Both the position numbers and the translations under genes were made by a program. Below are positions 1 to 11,519 of a stretch of 64,000 bases of DNA, piece by piece. The notes under the pieces were generated by a model. It searched no databases. It saw only the letters and a program-made list of their open reading frames with translations, and was not told where the DNA came from. Within the stretch, counting starts at the first letter, position 1. Every line of letters starts with the position of its first letter. The stretch is from Ricinus communis (taxonomy: Eukaryota; Streptophyta; Magnoliopsida; Malpighiales; Euphorbiaceae), in NCBI RefSeq assembly GCF_019578655.1, contig NC_063258.1, forward strand, positions 27,780,802 through 27,844,801. Reading direction: 5' to 3'.

Positions 1-657
1 AGTACATAGTTTATATTAGTTAAGAGTGAAAAATGACCTTGAGAGCAAAAAATGTCCCAATGAATTTATGACGAACAAGTTGGACAACACCTCCACTTCC
101 CTTTCCAATCACTTTAATTGTCTCAAGATCTTCCAATGAAAATTCAATATCAACCTCCTTTATCTCTGTAATACCCTGTCAGATATACAAAATCAATCTT
201 TTTTTTCCCCAAATCGACTATATTTAAAATAAACGTTCCAATCAAAATAAAAACTTACACGAGATTCATTATTTTCATTGATGAGTCGCAAACCTTTCTG
301 ATTCAAAAGCAAATCTCCGTCATGAAATGTACCGCTGGCAGTTCTGTCAGTTCATTTTCACATATTCAATTGTTATTATTCATTTGAAAAACATCAGCTA
401 AACTACTTTTGTATTTTCCAGTTTTATCCTGATAAATTAAAACAAGCATAGCTAGAGTACCAAAAAAAATTAATAGTTATTAATAAAATAATAATACTAT
501 GAACAAAAAAAAAATTAGCTAATTCAAATTCTCTTGATCAGACTGAATTTAATCGAATTAAATTAATGCCTCTAATAACTTACAAGAAGGAAGTGATGGG
601 AGTCTCTTGAGTAGGAACAGAGAGCTTCAGTTGCTGCAATGGCTTCTTTATCTTCAT
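1..657 (-). CDS. MKK6: MAP kinase kinase, MKK6-like (5' part, runs off left edge)
   Basis: Three in-frame exons of a plant MAP kinase kinase, the dual-specificity kinase that phosphorylates a MAPK (in Arabidopsis MKK6 acts with ANP/MPK4-type kinases in cytokinesis). Exons read 657-584 (start ATG at 657), 343-259 and 175-38; the phases 2 and 0 fit exactly and give 99 residues. Visible motifs: N-terminus LKLSVPTQE, then [18 protein letters not shown], then the glycine-rich loop [11 protein letters not shown] near residue 77, and FALK with the ATP-binding lysine at residue 99. The SGTFHDGD and LLNQKGLRL blocks match MKK6 better than MKK2 as I recall them. The donor after FALK (GTCATT at 37-32) is weak but is followed by an in-frame stop, so an intron there is needed. 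The rest of the kinase domain lies outside the window. Its 5' UTR is purine-rich with a GAAGAA run. Confidence 0.88.
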
Positions 658-930
658 TTTTTCTTCTTCTTCTTCTGTTGTTTGGAGTTGTTAGGGTTTC
701 AAAACTTTTTCCGGAAACAGGGAAGGAAAGGAGAGAGAGAGAGAGAGAAGAAGAAGAATTTTCAATTTTTATGGAGAAAGAGACAATTTTGACTCCATTA
801 TTTTAAATTTTTATTTGTTTAAAAAAAAAAAAGAAAAAGGATCTTCTAGTACGACTCGTATCGTATGTATAAAAATTCGAACAAAGAAGACCGCGCACTT
901 AAATTTTCAAATTATTAACCTGGTCAAAAT

Positions 931-938
931 ACGTGGCA
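931..938. promoter_or_regulatory. G-box/ABRE-like ACGTGGCA upstream of the MKK gene
   Basis: The core ACGTGGC lies about 275 bases upstream of the MKK start codon. It matches the ABRE/G-box bZIP core of plants. Only the motif is visible; function is inferred and such short motifs also occur by chance. Confidence 0.2.
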
Positions 939-939
939 C

Positions 940-1800
940 CATAATACCACAGGGCCATCATCAATAAAACGCTGGCGTATGCTCTTTTTATACCCCATCC
1001 CCATGTCGTTAAGGACCTCTGTTGTCGTTATGCTGAAAGTACATTGCAAAACCAGCATTTCCCATTACGAAGCTTTTATTTTAGGCTGTTGTAATTGGGC
1101 TGTTTGGATTTCAATTTGAAGTTTTAAATACGACCTGCTTGGATTGTTATATCATGGATATGGATACAGAAACATGAAAAATCATATATCCAGAATCAAA
1201 ATGTACGCACGTATGTATTATTAAATTATAAAGCTAGACAAGTATTTTGATAAATTATAAAATCAGATTTATTTGATTGTATCTTAATTGATATTTTATA
1301 TTATTAAAATAGTTAATAAATTAAAATTAAAAATAAACTAACGCTGTAAATTTAAATCTATTACAATATGTAAATAAATTAATATACTATCAAATATTTT
1401 GTATCACGTTTCATATTTTAATGTAAATTATTTTATTATTGAAAATTATTATTATTATATTATTATTTTAATTTTATCATTTATTTTTTTACTATGATAC
1501 TAAATTTATTTATTTTAAAGTATATATTAACATTTTAATATGAAAAAACACTATCTAGTAAAAATAATATGAATAGCCATCGTAATTAAGGGTAAATATA
1601 AGAAAAAATTTTATGTTTCGAAAATAATAAGAATAATGTTAATTCTTTTTTCCTCAAAATATCAGCATTATGATTTAAATTTAAAAAATGACTTATAGTT
1701 TTATATGTTATAATTTATAGATTCATCATTCGTATACTTGAGGTTTATAGATTATAGTCTAAAAAGTCATAAATTAAAAAATATATTCATATATAAAAAA
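940..1800. other. AT-rich intergenic DNA, no gene seen
   Basis: Upstream flank of the MKK gene. No reading frame or splice-supported exon of any recognisable family. Mostly A/T runs. Confidence 0.6.
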
Positions 1801-1809
1801 AAAATTCAC

Positions 1810-2270
1810 TGGTAAAAATTAATGAATATATATATTATATTTAATAAATATTACACTAATAATAGATTAATATATAGTTTTATATGCAATGAACCTAAAT
1901 TTATATTTCTACCATTAATATCGTATGAATATATATTTTATAAGTAATGCATCTAAATTTCATATTTAATGAGCATTGCCGCTAATAATAAATGAATATA
2001 CACTTTATAAGTAATAAATAATATATTCATATATTAAGAACAAGTTTATAAAAAAATTAATGAATATAAACTTTACATTTAAAAAATCTTACATTAATAA
2101 CACTATCATGAAGATACAATTTATAAGTAATGAACCTAAAATTTTTTATTTAATAAACATGACACTAATAATAAATGAATTATTTTTTATAAGTGATGAA
2201 TTTAGAGTTAATGTTTAATGAAATGACACTAATAATAAATGAATATATTATCCGTGTATAAAACAAATCG
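1810..2270. repeat. Degenerate tandem repeat, period about 60-70 bp
   Basis: The phrases taagtaatgaacctaaa and ctaataataaatgaat recur with small changes (for example near 1885, 1945, 2125 and 2195 for the first; near 1858, 1983, 2165 and 2230 for the second). The spacing is roughly 60 bp, or multiples of it. Very AT-rich with no coding potential. It looks like an old decayed minisatellite. Confidence 0.5.
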
Positions 2271-3020
2271 GTATTTCATAGTTAAAAAATAACATGTTCA
2301 TCATCTATAAACTATAAGTTTATTAAATGTTGAGATTCATTTAATATAATATACATATTAATAACTATAAAATAGTTGTTTAGTCTTAATTAGCTATTTA
2401 TTTCTATAATTAAATCTATTAAATGCTTATTAATTCAAATCAAATATTAAAAAAATGACAACTAGTATGAAGGTAGAAATTATTACTAAATTTTTAAATA
2501 AAAGAATAATTAATTATTAATAAAAAATAAAATTATTTTAAAATTTAATACTTAATAAAATTATTTATTTACAATATCAAACATAAAAATCATATTTTGA
2601 AATTATAATTAATTAGTTTGTGAAATAACTATTTTATAAAAAGATTACGTATGTATAAGATAACCCAGACCTGGGTGCAAATCTTGATTGGATTTTATAA
2701 TAAAAAAAGAAAAAAAAGAAAAGAAAAAGAAGACATGTCTTTCTTTGCCTCTCAATTTTTGAATAGATAAACTGCACTCTTTCCATCCCACTTCTTCAGC
2801 CATCACACAAATCAGGGAACCAGTAGAACAATAGCTTAAATTGCAACGAGGACTAGGATTGTGTCGTTTGCCTGTATTTTACAACAAACGACACTCTTCT
2901 TTTCTTTTCAATTATTTTGAAGGAAAATAAAGTATTCTAACTGCAAAATAATCATTTAGTCAAATGATCTCATTTTTTTCTCAATCAATAACAAAATTGA
3001 AAATTTTTAAAAATTATCAA
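2271..3020. other. AT-rich intergenic DNA, no gene seen
   Basis: No supported gene between the minisatellite and the start of the duplicated F-box block. The sequence from about 3020 onward (ataaaggataaatc) is where similarity to the second block, at about 22008, begins. Confidence 0.5.
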
Positions 3021-3269
3021 TGAGTTTTGCCTAAAATAAAGGATAAATCATTGCGTAACTAAACACTAAAACCAAGCAACAAATTGCTATATAACTGTAC
3101 TTTAATGAGGTATAACTCGGTTACAATTCAACCTCGTATTGAGACTACATTAAACTTCACAAGCCTATATGGTTAAAACCGAAAAGCTAATGTATATACA
3201 ATCTGAGGAATGCTTCGACTCCAGTTCGCTATGCAAGACTAATATCAGGTTCAGCTTCCTGGTCTGCCT

Positions 3270-4765
3270 TTACATATAAAACATATTTCCAGAAACATTT
3301 ATCTCTACTTTCTGCGAGTGACGAATGACTTTTCGGACTTCAGATTTTATGGTTTCACTTATCCGAAAAGCATTTTGTATGTCCATCAACTGGAATACGA
3401 AATGTGGATTCATTCTGTCAATTGAGTGAGTGACTGAATGCTTTTATTGAAGTGAGATGGGGTGCATATAGCAAAGCAAAACATAGAGATAGGAGTGTAG
3501 CATGCAGATTTACCTCGTCAGATATGATTTCCACAGACATCAGATTGGGGAATACCCTGAGAAAGGACACAATTGTCGGGAAGTTCTGCACATCGCAAAG
3601 ACTTAGAAAGAGTGCATTGGAGAATGTTGGAAGTGTTAGATTATTTTCCAGTATAGGCTGCAACAATTAGAGAAAAAAGTAAAAACCACTGGATATCCAT
3701 AATTTGACTTATCAGACGTAAAAATTTCTATCAGAAGATCATATCAAAATGAGAGATGACCCTAATAAACTTTTCATCTGAGGTGAGGCATCTGGTCTGT
3801 CGAATACTTTGAAGAATTTTTGTCAGATTTCTGTCCATTATTGCTCCTCTCTCAGCTCGACGGAAAGGATTCCTTCCTACATAGATGTTGGCAATATGCA
3901 GATTGCTGAACTCCCCAAGGGTGTACCTATGAAAAATGTCTCCGCCAAGAATCAAGGTATAAAGATTTGGAGCACAAATTTTTAAAGAAGTATCGTCGGA
4001 GTTGCTGTAAAAATCAAGAAACAAGTCATCGAGTTTCCGACAAGAAATGCTGATATGACAAAGATGATCTTCTTCAGAGTTAGATATTTCCAGCTTTTCA
4101 AGCGATGAACTAGTAAGATTAAGCAATTGTGTCCCTGCAGCACATTCAAGTTTCAGTTCCTTTAATCTTCTGCAATTGTCTGAGATCCATTCTCCAAAGT
4201 TATCGACTGAAACAGTAACACTTATCAGTTCCAAAACCTGAAGGGAATAGAAACCAGTAGTTGGCAATGGCAGTTGAACCCAGCTCAAAGTAAGATTTTC
4301 AAGTTGACGGCATGAATAGGCATCATCAATTTGGAAGGCAAACATTGTTTGAATTTCATCATGATAGTGGAGATCAAGATTGATCGCTCGGACATTACAT
4401 CTCGCAGCTTCTTGTATCCAACTTCGCAGGTGGTATCTTTCTATCTCGTAAATGTCATCATCAGCACTGAATAACCAGTATACATCAAGATTTTCCACCC
4501 TCTTCGTATCTGGACGGTTCTCCCAATGCATACGCATCAAATTAGCAAGCCATCCGCGTCTATCTTCACTTAGATCTCTTGAATCTATTCTTATCTTTGG
4601 AACAGAATTATATAACCTTTTCCAGTGCTTTGATAAGTTCCTAATTTCGGAAAGTTCTTCAAACGTTAGAAAACTAAAGATGCGAAAAACAAGATCGTCT
4701 CCAAGAATCTCAATGATACTCTTAGGTTTAGGAGATGGCAGCACCACATGCTTTGCAAGTTCCAT
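3270..4765 (-). CDS. F-box/LRR-type protein, copy 1
   Basis: Exons 4765-3761 and 3657-3514 are both phase 0 and give 383 residues; a third exon starts at 3414. The N-terminal F-box (about residues 17-60; core LGDDLVFRIFSFLTFEELS) would bind SKP1 in an SCF ubiquitin ligase. The rest is a leucine-rich, RNI-like region (for example LENLTLSWVQLPLP, LKELKLEC, LEKLEIS) that should select the target; the target is unknown. The ATG at 4765 (MELAKHV) is preferred. An upstream in-frame ATG at 4828 would add a hydrophobic leader, but the same stretch is broken by a stop in copy 2. The C-terminal exon is ambiguous: spliced in phase it stops after about 19 residues, while another frame stays open for 47 codons in both copies (to 3270). 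Confidence 0.75.
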
Positions 4766-5320
4766 AACTCTTTCTTTCAAGATCAAGAACAAGATCAAGA
4801 ATTCGATGAAAACAGCCCAATAAATCATAGTACTCCAAATTCTTGAACGGTTGCAGTCAGTTGCAAAGATTGAGAGGTTATCACAAAGTTGAACCTTTCT
4901 CTTTAAAGAATTTCTTGAAAGAAACCGAAATGAATGTTCGATATTAAGAAAAGGAAACAGAGCCTCCTTTCAAGACCAAGTATTTGAAGTAAACAACATA
5001 ATCTCAATTCTTGAATTGTAGAGATGAAGAAATTGAAGAGAACAGGATAAACCCTTCACGTAGAACTTCAAATTCAATCTCAGTGAAATAAAATGGAACC
5101 TTTCTCTTTAAAAATCAAGATAGCAAATTGAAGTAATTTCTCTGTAACAGAGGAAATATAATTATAAATGGTGGCAACAGGAAGTTTGAAAAATATGTGT
5201 TTCTTGATTTAAAGAATGGATTTGGGTTCTTTATATGGGTTCTTCCCGCCTAACACAGAGTTCGACACAGGTACAATAGACCCATGTGGCAAACTGTAGT
5301 CCCACTTAATAATTTCTCAC
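4766..5320 (-). promoter_or_regulatory. 5' leader/promoter of F-box copy 1, shared with copy 2
   Basis: About 550 bases upstream of the F-box start are highly similar to 23997-24545 upstream of copy 2. They share purine-rich stretches and the phrase gggttctttatatgggttc, which on the minus strand includes a TATA-like CATATAAAGAACC about 480 bases before the ATG. The promoter was therefore duplicated together with the gene. Confidence 0.4.
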
Positions 5321-5329
5321 GGCTTTGGA

Positions 5330-6545
5330 TATTCTTACATATTATTATAGAAAAGTAACGTAAAATTTTATATTTTTGATATTGAATAATTCATATATAA
5401 TCATTCATTTAAAATTAATATATATTGGTTAGTGTATAGATAAATATATATATAAAGTCTAATTAATTTTTTTAAATAAAAAATAAAATTAAAGATGAAC
5501 TTCATGGTTTTTTAACAACTTCATGGTCAATTTCAAAAAAAAAAAAAAAAAAAATTCATGGTCTAGTTTTTTTTGACCGAATACTTGTTTTGAAATCAAT
5601 CCATTTTGGTTAACCATATATTTATCAAATATCTATCGATAGCCTAGTGATTATTAAATAGACGTTCATAGGTGTTGATTGGATTAACATGAATCATATA
5701 ATAACTTTATAATAAATAATTTATATTTATATTTACTAAAAGTCACATAAATATTTTTCAATTTTCACAAACTATAGAAGGACACCAAACCTTACCAAAT
5801 TCATTTCCTATATTTTTTTCAATTGATATTTGATATTCCAAGGACCCATTCGTTAGATAATTAAGAATATTTCATACGAAAAACAGTTGGTTGACTGGAA
5901 TGAAATATAACTCTACATTGAGCAACAAATGGAGATGAACCCGTTAAAATAAAAGTCTCTCTATTTGAATTAAAAATTATTACAAAAAGGAAGTTATATC
6001 TTAATAAAAGTGTATTATTTAATTGTCTTTACTATAAGTGGTAATAAAGTATGTAGTATTTTAATATAATTAATTAATAAAATATAATAAAATCAATAAT
6101 TATATATATATGTTTAGAAAAGAGATAGATATAATTTAAAAAAGGAATAGAAAAAAAAAGAAGCATATAATTTCAAAAGTATTGTTGCTTCAACAAGAAA
6201 GTGACTATATTAAGACATTTTTATGTACCTAAAAATTCAACTGGTTACAAATTCTAAAAAGTTATTTTTTAGATGTATTAATAACTCTAAAGATAATTCA
6301 ATATACCAAACTACTATATGTAAATATCTTAATTAATTTGAATAGTCATTTCCACCCAGAGTAGAACTACAAAGGAGTTATAATAATGTATTCGATATTT
6401 CATCTAATAAATTTATAGTCAAAAGAAGTTGCGAAGATATAAAAGATGTTCAAAGTGCTTAATATAAATCATATAATATAAAAGGCTCATCAAATCTTTG
6501 ATGCAGATCGACAAATGGTCCATCTTTTTCAAGGCAGATACGTAA
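5330..6545. other. AT-rich DNA found only in unit 1
   Basis: This stretch has no partner in unit 2, where 24545 passes directly to the hairpin at 24561. It is either an insertion here or a deletion there. No gene is seen. It contains a poly-A run of about 20 at 5537. Confidence 0.45.
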
Positions 6546-6704
6546 TTAATCAAATATAATCAGTTCTAGGTCATTATCCCCTTTGGAAAGCTCCATCACA
6601 TGCTCTAGTTGCTGGGTGATGGCTTCCAGCTTTTGTGACTCGAGAGTCTTTAGTTTTAGCTTCTAAGTGCAGTGAGTCAACTGAATCTCAAGAACAGATG
6701 TCAT
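6546..6704 (-). pseudogene. Coding-like coiled-coil fragment (53 codons, one stop)
   Basis: Read on the minus strand from an ATG at 6704 this gives 53 codons with one in-frame TAG, rich in heptad-like leucines (for example QKLEAITQQLEHVMELS). It looks like the tail of a coiled-coil protein, but I recognise no family and it stands alone. It may be a relic exon or chance. Confidence 0.2.
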
Positions 6705-6917
6705 ACATATTAAAAAATGCTAAATATAAAAGAAAATAAAATAAAAAATAGAAGATAGATGAAAGATATCTACAAGTATATTTGCATTTAGTGACCTTGT
6801 AGTCGTCGTTAGATCTTCAGACAATGCTTCTGAAGATCAAGGCTCAGAGGGTTGAGACTGCAGCAAGTTTGCCGGAGTGTTTCGGGTAACAATGCATAAT
6901 GAGAGAGGCCATGATGT

Positions 6918-7008
6918 TGTTAAGAGTTTTATCATAGTCTTTAGGAGATTAGGTAGCTTTCAATAAAATTCCATGTAATTAGGAGCTGTTATTTATGGGT
7001 TAGCTGTT
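6918..7008 (+). repeat. Copia 5' LTR, left part
   Basis: Matches the first 91 bases of the 3' LTR at 17804. It is interrupted after CTGTT (7004-7008), which is repeated at 13561-13565 as the target-site duplication of the inserted gypsy element. Confidence 0.9.
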
Positions 7009-8873
7009 TGATAGGTCACAAATAGTTATATTTATTGTGTTTAATTCTCTTGCTATTTAGTTGAATAATGTATTTAATTATGGAAATTCTATTTATTTTG
7101 ACTTAGGTGATGAAATTTAAAGGATGGAGCAAAATCTAGTCTAAAGACATGTTTTAAGTCATCATTTGTGAAAAACCAAGTCTTTTGGAGGAGATGCAGA
7201 AATCTGCACAAAAGATCACTATCGACAAGGTGTGAAATGCTAAAAGATGCGAAAAAGAGCTCCAAAATTTTCAGAGATTAATTTGTGGTGGACCTATCTC
7301 TAGTTAATTTCCTTTATTTTTAGAAGTGTTAGATTAATAGAACTTTCTTCCATGTATTTAGGGTTTTAATTTATTTAGACCACTCTTAATCTTATCATTC
7401 TTTATAGAGATAAGATTAAATAGGAAGCTTATTTCTTTTTTATAAGGATTCTACTATTAGGGTTTAGGGTTTTACTTCCTATATAAGGACGGTTGGAAGT
7501 ACTTTTAGTAATGCATATTCTTATTCTTCTTCTATTCTCTACAATTCTTGTGAATTCTTACTCCACCATGAGTGGCTAAGTTTTTAGTTTCTAATTCAAG
7601 AGTGAATAAATTCCAATTGTGATTTCGTGAGGCTTTGTGCTTAACAGAATTCTTCTTTAATTCAAGTATTCTTTATTTCTTGTTCTTATTATTTATGAAT
7701 TATTGATATTGATTGAGCTGACGACTCAACTTTGATATTGATTTTTCTATTGCTAAACTTTGAGTTCGTGATCCGTAATTATCATGAACGATTGACACAA
7801 GTAGCAAGGAGCTGGCTCATGTGTGTGTAGACCTGTTCATGGGCCGGACCTGACTTGATTTTGGACAAGCCCGAGCCCGCCCAGGCCTGAGAATCTTTTA
7901 ATATCTCTGAGCCCAAGCCCGAGCTCGAAATTTTTTGAAAAGCCTGGCCCGACCAATTATTAAACCTGTAAATAGAGGTCGGGCCTGGGCATTGCTAGGA
8001 GCCAGACCTGTCCCAAATTGCAGTTACATTTAGATTTAAGGTTTTATTTTGTTTAATATATTATTAATAACAATAAATTTATAAACAGAACTAATAGGTA
8101 GCTACATGGTATATAACACTTAATTATAAATTGAAGGTCACAGGTTTGAGTGGTAGGTATGACATTTTTTTTCTAACTAAACTAGACATCGGGCCGGGCC
8201 GGGCTTGGGTTTTTATATAAATCCCAAGCTCGAGCTTTTGTGGGTTGGTGGGCTTATACACAAAAATTATTGTCTAAGCCCTACCAAGAGTGGCCCATGA
8301 AGCAGTCCATGTGTGTGTGATTGCGGCTTATTCGAATTACATAGCTTGCATGATAGGCTCTAGAGAAATAAAGGAATAAGGTTAATTCAATTGCAGTTAT
8401 CTCAATTAATTAATATTGGTTTAGTCATTCCCATTATTCTTAATGCTATCATTAAGTTGATATGGAATGCTATCGTGCCCAGTTGACTAATGGTAAGTCT
8501 TGATTTGGATGTTGGGTTCGAGTCAATTATATTAGGAGAATTACACTTATTGCGGCTTTTTCGAATAAGTAGACTAAGTACTTGAATAAAAGAATTGATA
8601 TTTTAGCCTATAATCATGATTACAATTGGATGGAATTAACACTCTTGAATTGGAAATTTGTTAAGAATGATTTTTATTTACTTTAATATTCAACCTTCAT
8701 TGTTTTCTGCTTATTTATAATTTTGATTCAAACATTCAAAATCCCCCCTTTTTATTTTACTTTGAGAAACTATCCACATTGGTTCCCTTGGGATTCGACC
8801 TGGTTTCACTATTTCTACAAGTTAGTTTAGGAAAATCAGTAATTTATTTTGAAGGGCTTCAACAACCCGTTCA
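7009..8873 (+). repeat. Gypsy 5' LTR
   Basis: Long LTR (about 1865 bp including a 482-bp MITE). The right end is fixed by identity of its last 440 bases with 13115-13560 and by the primer-binding site that follows. Confidence 0.85.
7828..8309. mobile_element. hAT-type MITE inside the gypsy LTR
   Basis: Starts TAGACCTGTTCATGGGCC. The reverse complement of its end is TGGACTGCTTCATGGGCC, giving terminal inverted repeats of about 17 bp. It is flanked by an 8-bp TGTGTGTG (7820-7827 and from 8310), the duplication length of hAT elements. Subterminal GGGCCGGGCC-type repeats are typical of this non-autonomous group. There is no coding capacity. Because the flank is a TG run, the exact boundary is uncertain by a base or two. 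Confidence 0.7.
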
Positions 8874-8875
8874 AA

Positions 8876-8893
8876 TTTGGCGCCGTTTCCGGG
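8876..8893 (+). other. Gypsy primer-binding site
   Basis: TTTGGCGCCGTTTCCGGG, three bases after the LTR end. It resembles the TGGCGCCGTTGCCGGGG site common in Athila-like plant gypsy elements, with one change. Confidence 0.75.
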
Positions 8894-8926
8894 TAACCTA
8901 TTTTAGTTTCTCATTGTTTAATTTAC

Positions 8927-10006
8927 TTGTTTATGACTCTTTCTTCTCAAGATATTGATTTACAATTTAATCCTGAAATTGAGAAGACAACGCGTCGATT
9001 AAGAAAGGAGACTAGACAAAGAAAAAGTTATCTCATAGAGGAGTTGGAAATAGATTTGGCTATTGGTGACACGTCTATCTTTCAAGAAGTTACAGAAAAT
9101 ATGGCGAACAGAACTCTCAAAGAGCTAGCTGCACCGGATTTAAATTAACAACTTTTATGCATTACATTTCCCAATATTGCAGTTTATTTTGAATTAAAAT
9201 ATGGTTTAATTCACTTACTCCCTCCTTTTCATGGATGTGCAGGTGAAGATCCTTATAAACACTTGAAAGAATTTCATATTGTATGCTCCAGAATGAAACC
9301 ACATGGTGTGACCGAAGAGCAAATAAATCTTAGAGCTTTTTCATTTTCTTTGAAGGATAAAGCAAAAGATTGGCTTTATTATCTACCCTCCGGTTCAATA
9401 ACAACATGGAATGAGATGAAAAGATTGTTCTTAGATAAGTTCTTCCCTGCAACAAGAGCTACCAACATCAGAAAAGAAATTTGTGGCATAACACAGTTCA
9501 CTGGAGAAACATTGTATGAGTATTGGGAAAGGTTCAAGCAACTGTGTGCTAGCTGCCCCCATCATCAAATTTCTCAGCAACTCTTAACCCAATACTTCTA
9601 TGAAGGATTATTGCCAATGGTTAGGAGTATGATTGATGCAGCAAGTGGTGGAGCTTTGGTAGACAAGACACCTGAAGAAGCCAAGCAATTGATTTCAAAC
9701 ATGGCTGAAAATTCTCAGTAACTTGGTACAAGAGTTGATGGAGCTATTAGGCGAGTTAATAAGGTAAGCACTAAAAATCTTGAAAATTAAATTTCTGATT
9801 TAACTACTTTGGTTCGCCAAATGGCTGTAGGGCAATTGCAAATGGAAAAAGTTTGTGGAATATGCTCAGTTCAAGGACATCCCACCTATATGTGTCCAAC
9901 ATTGCAACAAGACTCGATGCAAGAGGCTAATGCTCTAGGTGGATTTACTAGTCAACCTCAAAGGAAGTATGACCCTTTTTTCAATCATTATAATCCTAGA
10001 TGGTGA
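8927..10006 (+). pseudogene. Gypsy gag with zinc knuckle, broken by stops
   Basis: Open pieces at 8927-9148, 9263-9721 and 9809-10006 share one reading frame and are separated by stop codons. The middle piece carries the retrotransposon gag core (KDKAKDWLYYLP, LFLDKFFP, ETLYEYWERFKQLC, LTQYFYEGL). The last piece has the zinc knuckle CGICSVQGHPTYMCP (CX2C...C type). It would package the element's RNA; with these stops it cannot make a full capsid protein. Confidence 0.8.
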
Positions 10007-10604
10007 GATTACCCGAATTTGAGCTATGAAAACTAAGGAGGACAACAAAATTATGCTTCCCAGAATTTCATTAGACCATCTCAAGTTCTCCAAAAACCTC
10101 AAGCTTCAAATTCAGGTATGTCTTTGGAAGATATTGTTAAAAATCTTGCAAACAATGCTCTTCAATTTCAACAGGAAACAAGGTCAAATATTCAGAGTTT
10201 AGGCAATCAAATTACTCAATTGGCTACGTCGGTTAGTAAATTGGAGGCTTAAAATTTTGGAAAACTACCTTCACAACTAGAGATAAATCCAAAAGAGAAT
10301 GTTAGTGCAATTTTTCTTAGAAGTGGAAAGAAGATTCCTTCAGGGTCGATTCCACTTAAGAAAAGTGAACCGAGTAAGGAAAAGAAAGAAGAAGCTTCCT
10401 CTAAAGCATCACATGGGGTAAAATTTGATCCTCCTCTATCTCTTTCATCTCATACTCTGTTACCTCCTTTTCCTAGCAGATTAGCTAAGCCAAAAGAAGA
10501 TGAGCACGAAAAGGAGATCCTGGATACAGTTAGGAAGGTGGAGATATCCCATTGTTGGATGCTATCAAGCAAATTCCTAAATATGCAAAGTTCTTGAGGG
10601 AATT

Positions 10605-11384
10605 GTGCACAAACAAAAGAAGGATGAAGGAAAAGGAGAAAGTGGTGGTAAGAATGTGTCGGCCATCTTGCAAAAGAATATGCCAGAAAAATGCAACGAT
10701 CCAGGTATGTTTTCATTACCTTGTGTTATTGGTAATACGAAAATTGAGCATGCCATGTTAGATTTAGGAGCTTCCATTAATGTCATGCCATTTTCTATCT
10801 ATCAAGAGTTGAAACTAAATAACTTACAAAAGACTGGTGTAATGATTCAATTAGCTGATCACTCTTATATTCATCCCCTTAGAGTTGTTAAAGATGTTTT
10901 GGTGCAGGTTAATGAGCTCATATTTCCTATCGACTTTTACATTTTGAAAATGGATAGTAATTCCTCATTAAAATCAACTTCGATTTTATTAGGACGACCA
11001 TTCATGAAAACTGCTAAGACAAAGATTAATGTAGATGAGGGTACTCTCTCCGTAGAGTTTGAGGGAGAGATTGTTAAATTTAATATTTTCGATGCAATGA
11101 AATATCCTAATAATTTACATTCTCTTTTCCATATTGATGCAATTAATCCAATTGTGCATGAAGTATTTGCAAAAGAAAATGTTAGTGATGAGCAAGAATT
11201 AGATGCACAATCTAATTTAGAAGTAGAAATTAGAAGATTGGATTCAGATAAAATTTTCAAACTGAATGGTCATAGATTGAAGATCTTCCATGAGGATGAA
11301 ATTGCTTTATGTCTCATTAGTTTTCCTGTGGATAACCCCACTTATTTGGATGACTCAAATATTTTATCATTCCGTCGAGCATAA
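10605..11384 (+). pseudogene. Gypsy aspartic protease region (pro), polymerase deleted after it
   Basis: This open frame of 259 codons carries a retroviral-type aspartic protease: AMLDLGASINVMP holds the active-site D-x-G, and ILLGRPFMKTAKTKI is the conserved distal block. It is in a different frame from gag. Where reverse transcriptase should follow, the frame ends within FRRA and the DNA jumps to the sequence that normally follows the polymerase stop in Athila-like elements. An internal deletion removed RT, RNase H and integrase. Confidence 0.75.
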
Positions 11385-11519
11385 CGATGTTAAACAATTG
11401 CGCTATTGGGAGGCAACCCAAATACTTACTTTATTTTTTTTCTTTCACTTAGTTTATTTAGTTTTTAGTTTTTAGTTTTTAATTTTTTTTTAATAAAGAA
11501 ATTCAATTTTTTTCTCTGG

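Noticed and set aside
607..792. 61-codon open frame on the plus strand
   Set aside because: It is antisense to exon 1 and the purine-rich leader of the MKK gene; composition is low complexity.
3452..3670. Open frame on the plus strand
   Set aside because: Shadow of F-box exon 2 on the other strand.
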